Origin: an uncultured Ruminococcus sp.
GTDB lineage: Bacteria; Bacillota; Clostridia; Oscillospirales; Ruminococcaceae
Reading direction: 5' to 3'
Assembly (NCBI GenBank): GCA_947177935.1
Contig: CAMWWG010000028.1
Span: forward strand, 1 to 9,386
DNA length: 9,386 bases
Shown here: piece by piece, positions 5,027 to 9,386 of the stretch
Layout: each line of letters starts with the position of its first letter
Position numbering within the stretch: position 1 is the first letter of the stretch
Notes under the pieces: generated by a model
What the model saw: only the letters and a program-made list of their open reading frames with translations
Told to the model about the DNA's origin: nothing
The model's database searches: none
Translations under genes and position numbers: made by a program

Positions 5027-6955
5027 TTATCTTAATTTTGCACCGCACGGAAATCCATCATCCACAAACTGCACCGCAATGCTCCCGTCCGGAAGATCGC
5101 TTGCACAGATCATGCCACAGCTCTCCACACCGCAGAGTTTCACCGGTTTCAGATTCGCAATCAGGATAATTTTTTTGCCAATTAAATCCTCCGGCTTGTA
5201 ATATTCCGCAATGCCGGACACAACCTGCCTGCCGCCCATGCCGTCATCTAACTGCAATTTTAATAATTTCTTGGATTTCTTCACTTTTTCAGCCTGGAGA
5301 ACTTTTGCGACACGCAGATCAATTTTTGCAAAATCCTCAATCTGGATCTGATCCGCCAGAGGTTCTGGCTGATATGCCGGTGCAGGCTGATTCTGTGCAA
5401 TGATCTGATTCAGTTCTTCAATTTCTTTTTCTGCATCAATCCGGGGAAATAACATATTACCCTTATGGACTGTGACAGTTACCGGGAGAACGTTGTATTT
5501 TGCTGCATTCTCATAAGTCACGTGTTCCGGTTCTGCGCCGATCTGTTTCCAGACTTCCGGCATTGTCGTCGGCATGAACGGACTCAGCAACGTCGAGATA
5601 ATCCGAATGCTTTCGAGTAAGTTATATAATACACTGGCAAGCCTTGCTTTCTGGGATTCATCTTTGCCGAGTACCCATGGCGCAGTTTCGTCAATATATT
5701 TGTTTGCACGGTCAACGAGCTTGAAAATTTCCGTCAGTGCAAGATTAATCTGTGTATTGTCAAGATACTGATCCACTTCCTGACGGATTCCGCAGGCAAG
5801 TGTGATTAATTCCTGATCAATGTCTTCCGGCTGACGTTCTTCCGGGAGCGTTCCGCCGAAATATTTCTGCACCATGGCAACAGTTCTGGATACCAGATTT
5901 CCCAGACCATTCGCAAGATCGGTATTGATTCTCTGGATCATGATTTCATTGGAAAACGAACTGTCCGAACCCAGTGCCATTTCCCTCAAAATGTGATACC
6001 GGATCGCATCCGGACTGTAGCGTTCTCCTAAAATAAACGGATCAACGACATTTCCGAGGGATTTGCTCATTTTCTGTCCGTTGAACGTAATCCAGCCGTG
6101 AACAGCCAAATGTTTCGGAAGCGGCAGCTCCAGTGCCATCAGCATGGCAGGCCAGATAATCGCATGAAACCGCATAATATCTTTTGCGACCATGTGGACA
6201 TCCGCAGGCCAGAATGTTTCAAAATCCTGATAAGCCTGATTTTCGTAGCCAAGCGCCGTAATATAATTTGAAAGCGCATCAATCCAGACATAGACAACAT
6301 GCTTCTCATCAAATGTCACAGGAATCCCCCATGTGAAAGATGTCCGGGATACGCACAGATCTTCCAGTCCGCACCGGATAAAATTATTGACAAGTTCCGT
6401 GGCACGTGTCCGGGGCTGTAAATAATCCGTATTTAATAACAAATCCTCAATTCTGTCCGCAAATGAGGACATTTTAAAGAAATATGCTTCTTCTTCGGCA
6501 TCAATCACATCCCGACCGCAGTCCGGACATTTGCCGTCTTTCAACTGGGATGCCGTCCAGAAACTCTCACACGGCGTGCAGTATTTCCCTGTATACTTGC
6601 CCTTGTAAATATAGCCTTTGTCATATAATTTTTTAAAAATCTTCTGGACAGATTCCACATGATAATCATCTGTTGTCCGGATATATCTGTCATAGCTGAT
6701 ATTCATATAAGACCAGAGTTTCTGGAACACAGCAACAATTTCATCCACATATTCTTTTGGTGTAACACCTTTTTCTCTGGCTTTCTGTTCAATTTTCAGA
6801 CCGTGTTCGTCCGTCCCCGTCAGGAACATGACATCATGTCCCTGCATTCTTCTGTATCTTGCAATCGAATCACAGGCAACTGTCGTATAACAATGCCCGA
6901 TATGAGGATTGCCGGATGGATAATAGATCGGGGTAGTAATATAAAATTTTGACAA
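5027..6955 (-). CDS. metG: Methionyl-tRNA synthetase
   Basis: Charges tRNA-Met with methionine using ATP in the cytoplasm. The 642-residue protein shows class I motifs: HIGH at 18-21 in NPHIGHCYT, and KMSKS at 295-299. The zinc-binding insert has Cys126, Cys129, Cys143 and Cys146 (CTPC and CPDC), a single-knuckle arrangement. The anticodon-binding helical region spans about 330-500, including a conserved-looking NDLANGLGNL-type motif (here INTDLANGLGNL). A C-terminal OB-fold tRNA-binding domain (about 538-642, starting IEDFAKIDLRVAKV) is fused, as in many Bacillota enzymes, and supports dimerisation and tRNA binding. The start is a TTG at 6955 with GGAGG 8 nt upstream; it gives the conserved MSKFYITTPIYY start and no in-frame ATG precedes the HIGH motif. 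No T-box is present in the 52-nt gap upstream. Complete and intact. Confidence 0.97.
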   Translation of the reverse strand: MSKFYITTPIYYPSGNPHIGHCYTTVACDSIARYRRMQGHDVMFLTGTDEHGLKIEQKAREKGVTPKEYVDEIVAVFQKLWSYMNISYDRYIRTTDDYHVESVQKIFKKLYDKGYIYKGKYTGKYCTPCESFWTASQLKDGKCPDCGRDVIDAEEEAYFFKMSSFADRIEDLLLNTDYLQPRTRATELVNNFIRCGLEDLCVSRTSFTWGIPVTFDEKHVVYVWIDALSNYITALGYENQAYQDFETFWPADVHMVAKDIMRFHAIIWPAMLMALELPLPKHLAVHGWITFNGQKMSKSLGNVVDPFILGERYSPDAIRYHILREMALGSDSSFSNEIMIQRINTDLANGLGNLVSRTVAMVQKYFGGTLPEERQPEDIDQELITLACGIRQEVDQYLDNTQINLALTEIFKLVDRANKYIDETAPWVLGKDESQKARLASVLYNLLESIRIISTLLSPFMPTTMPEVWKQIGAEPEHVTYENAAKYNVLPVTVTVHKGNMLFPRIDAEKEIEELNQIIAQNQPAPAYQPEPLADQIQIEDFAKIDLRVAKVLQAEKVKKSKKLLKLQLDDGMGGRQVVSGIAEYYKPEDLIGKKIILIANLKPVKLCGVESCGMICASDLPDGSIAVQFVDDGFPCGAKLR

Positions 6956-7007
6956 TCCGAAGCCCTCCTGTCTGCATTTAAATGAATTTAAAAATTAATC
7001 ATTTGTT

Positions 7008-7748
7008 TTATTCTTCGTCAGAATCCTGTTCCGGATTTTCTTCTGATTCCGGTTCTGGTTCTGTGGCAGTTTTCTGATCTACAATTGTAATACCGCCGTC
7101 CGTCCATGTGACATAGCCGTCATCTACCCAACTATCTGTGTCATTGCTCCAGACGTGCGGCTTATCCGCCATAGACATAGACTGATATTCAATTCCGTAA
7201 TGATCCCCGACTGCGGCATCTTCCGGAATCTCCACATTTAATTGCAGGAGACTGCCGGGATCGTCCCGGAGCTGTGCACCGGAACTCCAAGCTGTCCACA
7301 TGAAATGTTTTTCTTCATTGATGGAATAATAGACAGAATACTCCATCCTCTTATTATCTGCCGTGAATTTGCACCGCTCATCCACTGAAGCGCCCCATTC
7401 TGAGTAAGTGATACCGGAATTCTCATCCAGTGTAATCATCACAGGGACAACATAATCCTGTGCTTTGAGTTCATCCAGCGTGACTTCCACACTTTCAATT
7501 GTCACATGAATGTCGCTGGTACCGTCCGCTTTTGGCTGATTCTCCGGCATTTTCTCCTTGACACTCTCCGTCAGGACAGGCGTGGTGACCTCCTCAACCT
7601 GACCGTCATCCTCGCCAACTGTATCCACAGTGCTGTCGGGATTTTCTCCAGCAGAATCCGGCTCGGAATCCTGCGTTTTGTTGCATCCTGCCAGTGCGGC
7701 AGTCGTCACACAACACATAAGAACACACAACATTTTACGAAATTTCAT
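7008..7748 (-). CDS. Lipoprotein with a cohesin-like beta domain, function unknown
   Basis: A 246-residue predicted lipoprotein. Positively charged MKFRK leads into a hydrophobic segment ending in the lipobox LAGC, with Cys22 as the lipid-modified residue. Residues 23-77 are an acidic, Pro/Thr-containing spacer. Residues 78-224 look like one all-beta domain with alternating hydrophobic strands: VPVMITL, SGITYSEWG, a late LLQLNVEIPEDAAVGDHYGI and a final DGGITIVD. This order resembles the cohesin/carbohydrate-binding beta-sandwich pattern of Ruminococcus surface proteins, but that is a pattern impression, not a confirmed match. The last 20 residues are Glu/Pro-rich and probably disordered. ATG start with AAAGGAG 9 nt upstream. 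It lies between nadC (48 nt) and metG (52 nt) with no terminator, so it is likely co-transcribed with housekeeping genes. No catalytic motif is visible. Confidence 0.8.
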   Translation of the reverse strand: MKFRKMLCVLMCCVTTAALAGCNKTQDSEPDSAGENPDSTVDTVGEDDGQVEEVTTPVLTESVKEKMPENQPKADGTSDIHVTIESVEVTLDELKAQDYVVPVMITLDENSGITYSEWGASVDERCKFTADNKRMEYSVYYSINEEKHFMWTAWSSGAQLRDDPGSLLQLNVEIPEDAAVGDHYGIEYQSMSMADKPHVWSNDTDSWVDDGYVTWTDGGITIVDQKTATEPEPESEENPEQDSDEE

Positions 7749-7766
7749 AACTGCTGACTCCTTTCG

Positions 7767-7788
7767 ATATTAATAAAATTATTAATAT
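7767..7788. repeat. 22-bp all-A/T perfect inverted repeat before the lipoprotein
   Basis: Arms ATATTAATAA (7767-7776) and TTATTAATAT (7779-7788) are perfect reverse complements with a 2-nt spacer. The element fills most of the 48-nt gap between nadC and the lipoprotein and ends about 5 nt before its ribosome site. It could be an operator, an RNA hairpin or a processing site, but all-A/T palindromes also arise easily by chance. Confidence 0.55.
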
Positions 7789-7796
7789 ATTATTTT

Positions 7797-8642
7797 TTAT
7801 TTCTCAAATCTCATAGAAATATCAAAACACTGTACGGAATGCGTCAACGCACCCAGAGAGATAATATCCACGCCGGTTTTTGCAATTTCGGCAATATTCT
7901 GTTCTGTGACATTCCCGGATGCCTCCAATAATGCTCTGCCGTCCGTGATCTTCACAGCTTCTGCCATATCCTCGCAGGACATGTTGTCTAACATGATGAT
8001 CTCACAACGGCAGGCAAGCGCTTCCTGCAATTCTTCCAAATTCCGGACTTCCACTTCAATTTTGGTCATGTGACCGATCTTTTCCCGAAGTGCCGTCACA
8101 GCCGGCGTAATCCCTCCATAGACGTCGATGTGATTGTCTTTCAGCATGGCACCCTCCGACAAATTATATCTGTGATTCTTGCCGCCGCCAATCATGACAG
8201 CGTATTTCTGTAATCTCCGCAATCCCGGCAATGTTTTTCTAGTATCCGTGATCTGCGCTTTCGTCCCGGCAACTAATTCTACACAATGATTCGTTGCTGT
8301 GGCAATCCCGGATAAATGCTGTAAAAGATTCAGCGCCGTGCGTTCCCCTTTCAGGAGTGTCCCGGAATTTCCCGTCATAGTAGCAATAATATTGCCTTTT
8401 CGAATCTTGTCGCCGTCCTTGTAATTCGCTTGGAATTCCACATGACCGCCGACCAGTTCAAATACTCTCTGTGCAATCTCCAGACCACAGAGAACGCCGT
8501 CCGCTTTGGCGATATAATAGGCACTGCTTGTGTGATCCTCCGGGAGCAGATAATCCGTCGTCACATCGACATAATGAATATCTTCTTCCAGCGCATTGAG
8601 AATCACAGAATCAAGATAGCTCTGCAATAATTTCATGATCAA
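7797..8642 (-). CDS. nadC: Nicotinate-nucleotide pyrophosphorylase (quinolinate phosphoribosyltransferase)
   Basis: Converts quinolinate and PRPP to nicotinate mononucleotide and CO2, the last step of the aspartate route into NAD. The 281-residue length is normal. Visible family motifs are ERTALNLLQHLSG (100-112), TDTRKTLPGLR (132-142), GGGKNHR (152-158), the KDNH loop (168-171), EVEVR (196-200), LDN (218-220), EASGN (240-244) and SLGALTHS (262-269), covering the substrate- and phosphate-binding residues. Start choice: a TTG at 8642 lies 8 nt after the GGAG of the site AAAGGAG, matching the 8-9 nt spacing of most neighbours; an ATG two codons later (8636) has 14 nt spacing and is the alternative. 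The ribosome site lies inside the last codons of nadB, and only 3 nt separate the nadB stop from the TTG, so the genes are probably translationally coupled. Confidence 0.96.
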   Translation of the reverse strand: MIMKLLQSYLDSVILNALEEDIHYVDVTTDYLLPEDHTSSAYYIAKADGVLCGLEIAQRVFELVGGHVEFQANYKDGDKIRKGNIIATMTGNSGTLLKGERTALNLLQHLSGIATATNHCVELVAGTKAQITDTRKTLPGLRRLQKYAVMIGGGKNHRYNLSEGAMLKDNHIDVYGGITPAVTALREKIGHMTKIEVEVRNLEELQEALACRCEIIMLDNMSCEDMAEAVKITDGRALLEASGNVTEQNIAEIAKTGVDIISLGALTHSVQCFDISMRFEK

Positions 8643-8645
8643 AAA

Positions 8646-9386
8646 TCAGACTCCTTTCTCCTCGACAAGCGCCTCATTGAGAATTAAAAATGCAATTGTC
8701 GCTGTGGCTCTTGCCTCTACATAATCCGCATTGATGATATATTTCCCGTCTTCAAGCTGATGCAGGATGTCACAGACCTTGCTGAAATTTTCCTGTGTCT
8801 TCCCGGCATTGGGAATGACAAAATAACTTTCCTGCAAAATATGCCGCAGCTGTGTCCGGATGCCGTGGGGGACGCATTCCGTACGGTTTTCATAATCAAA
8901 AGCATATTTTTCAAAATTTTTAAATTTTCCGGATTTTTCTAGTTTCCCGGCAATATCCTGCGCCGCATGACGGGAGAATACCAATGCTTCCAGAAGTGAA
9001 TTGCTGGCAAGCCGGTTGTTCCCGTGTACGCCTGTATTGGAACACTCACCACAGGCATATAAATTCCTGACTCTGGTTCTGGAATCTGAATCTACCTGGA
9101 TACCGCCCATCAGATAATGCTGACACGGATAAATGGGGATTCTGTCTTTTGTCATATCATAACCCTGTTTCAGCAAATTCTGATAGATCATCGGAAATCT
9201 GCTGCGGACTTCCTCCGGATTTTTGTGCGTAATATCCAGATAAAATTCGTCAGAACCAGTTCTCCGGCTCTCCAGGACAATTGCATTGGACACCACATCA
9301 CGGGGCGCAAGTTCCAATCTGTCATCATAACGCTGCATGAATCTTTCCCCATGACAATTTAACAGATAGGCACCCTCCCCCCGGAC
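8646..9386 (-). CDS. nadB: L-aspartate oxidase, C-terminal part, cut by the right edge
   Basis: Flavoenzyme that oxidises L-aspartate to iminoaspartate, which NadA condenses to quinolinate, the NadC substrate. The frame is open to the window edge: codons before the internal Met at 9338 encode RGEGAYLLNCHGERF, a conserved NadB segment, so the gene starts outside. The 246 visible residues include LELAPRDVV (with the conserved catalytic Arg), the HYLMGGIQVD segment with the conserved His, the FAD-binding GECSNTGVHGNNRLASNSLLE stretch, and the C-terminal helical domain. In Escherichia coli the HY motif is followed by TCGG; here it is LMGG, as I recall in clostridial enzymes. Total family length is roughly 430-540, so about half is missing. 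The downstream nadC follows after 3 nt; a nadA upstream of nadB would be expected beyond the edge. Confidence 0.95.
   Translation of the reverse strand, partial: VRGEGAYLLNCHGERFMQRYDDRLELAPRDVVSNAIVLESRRTGSDEFYLDITHKNPEEVRSRFPMIYQNLLKQGYDMTKDRIPIYPCQHYLMGGIQVDSDSRTRVRNLYACGECSNTGVHGNNRLASNSLLEALVFSRHAAQDIAGKLEKSGKFKNFEKYAFDYENRTECVPHGIRTQLRHILQESYFVIPNAGKTQENFSKVCDILHQLEDGKYIINADYVEARATATIAFLILNEALVEEKGV

Noticed and set aside
6956..7007. CATTTAAATG palindrome in the lipoprotein-metG gap as a regulatory site
   Set aside because: A 10-bp A/T-rich palindrome is expected by chance in such a gap; no promoter, terminator or T-box accompanies it.
9336..9338. Internal ATG as the start of nadB
   Set aside because: The frame continues upstream to the window edge with conserved NadB sequence (RGEGAYLLN), and no ribosome site precedes this ATG, so the gene is truncated by the window rather than starting here.

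Overview
The window looks like chromosomal DNA from a low-to-mid GC Gram-positive anaerobe of the Clostridia, most likely Ruminococcus or a close relative in the Oscillospiraceae. The basis is strong AGGAGG-type ribosome sites, TTG starts, two lipoproteins with typical lipoboxes, an ECF-type thiamine transporter under a TPP riboswitch, and protein sequences I recognise as clostridial in style. The genus is an inference. All recognised genes lie on the minus strand, so transcription runs from high to low coordinates.

Right to left, the first block is the 3' part of nadB (cut by the window edge), nadC, a lipoprotein with a beta-rich domain, and metG. Gaps are only 3 to 52 nt and I see no terminator between these genes, so they probably form one operon combining NAD synthesis, an unknown surface protein and methionyl-tRNA synthetase. 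About 10 nt after the metG stop comes a TPP riboswitch with its own intrinsic terminator, followed by thiT, the substrate-binding component of an ECF thiamine transporter. The riboswitch can therefore also act as the 3' end of the upstream operon.

Next is a roughly 250-nt intergenic region with a near-consensus sigma-A promoter for serC-serA. It also holds an oppositely directed promoter-like sequence sharing the same -10 region, and two palindromic elements upstream. serC and serA encode the first two steps of phosphorylated serine biosynthesis and end at a strong hairpin terminator readable in both directions.

That terminator lies about 20 nt before the start codon of a second lipoprotein, which carries five calcium-binding (thrombospondin type 3-like) repeats. 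A further gene of unknown function begins at position 98 and runs off the left edge.

Most of the window is housekeeping metabolism. I found no defence system, mobile element, CRISPR array, tRNA or rRNA, and no clear candidate for a wholly new system. The most interesting points are regulatory (the shared promoter, the riboswitch as operon punctuation, the terminator at a start codon) and the two uncharacterised lipoproteins.
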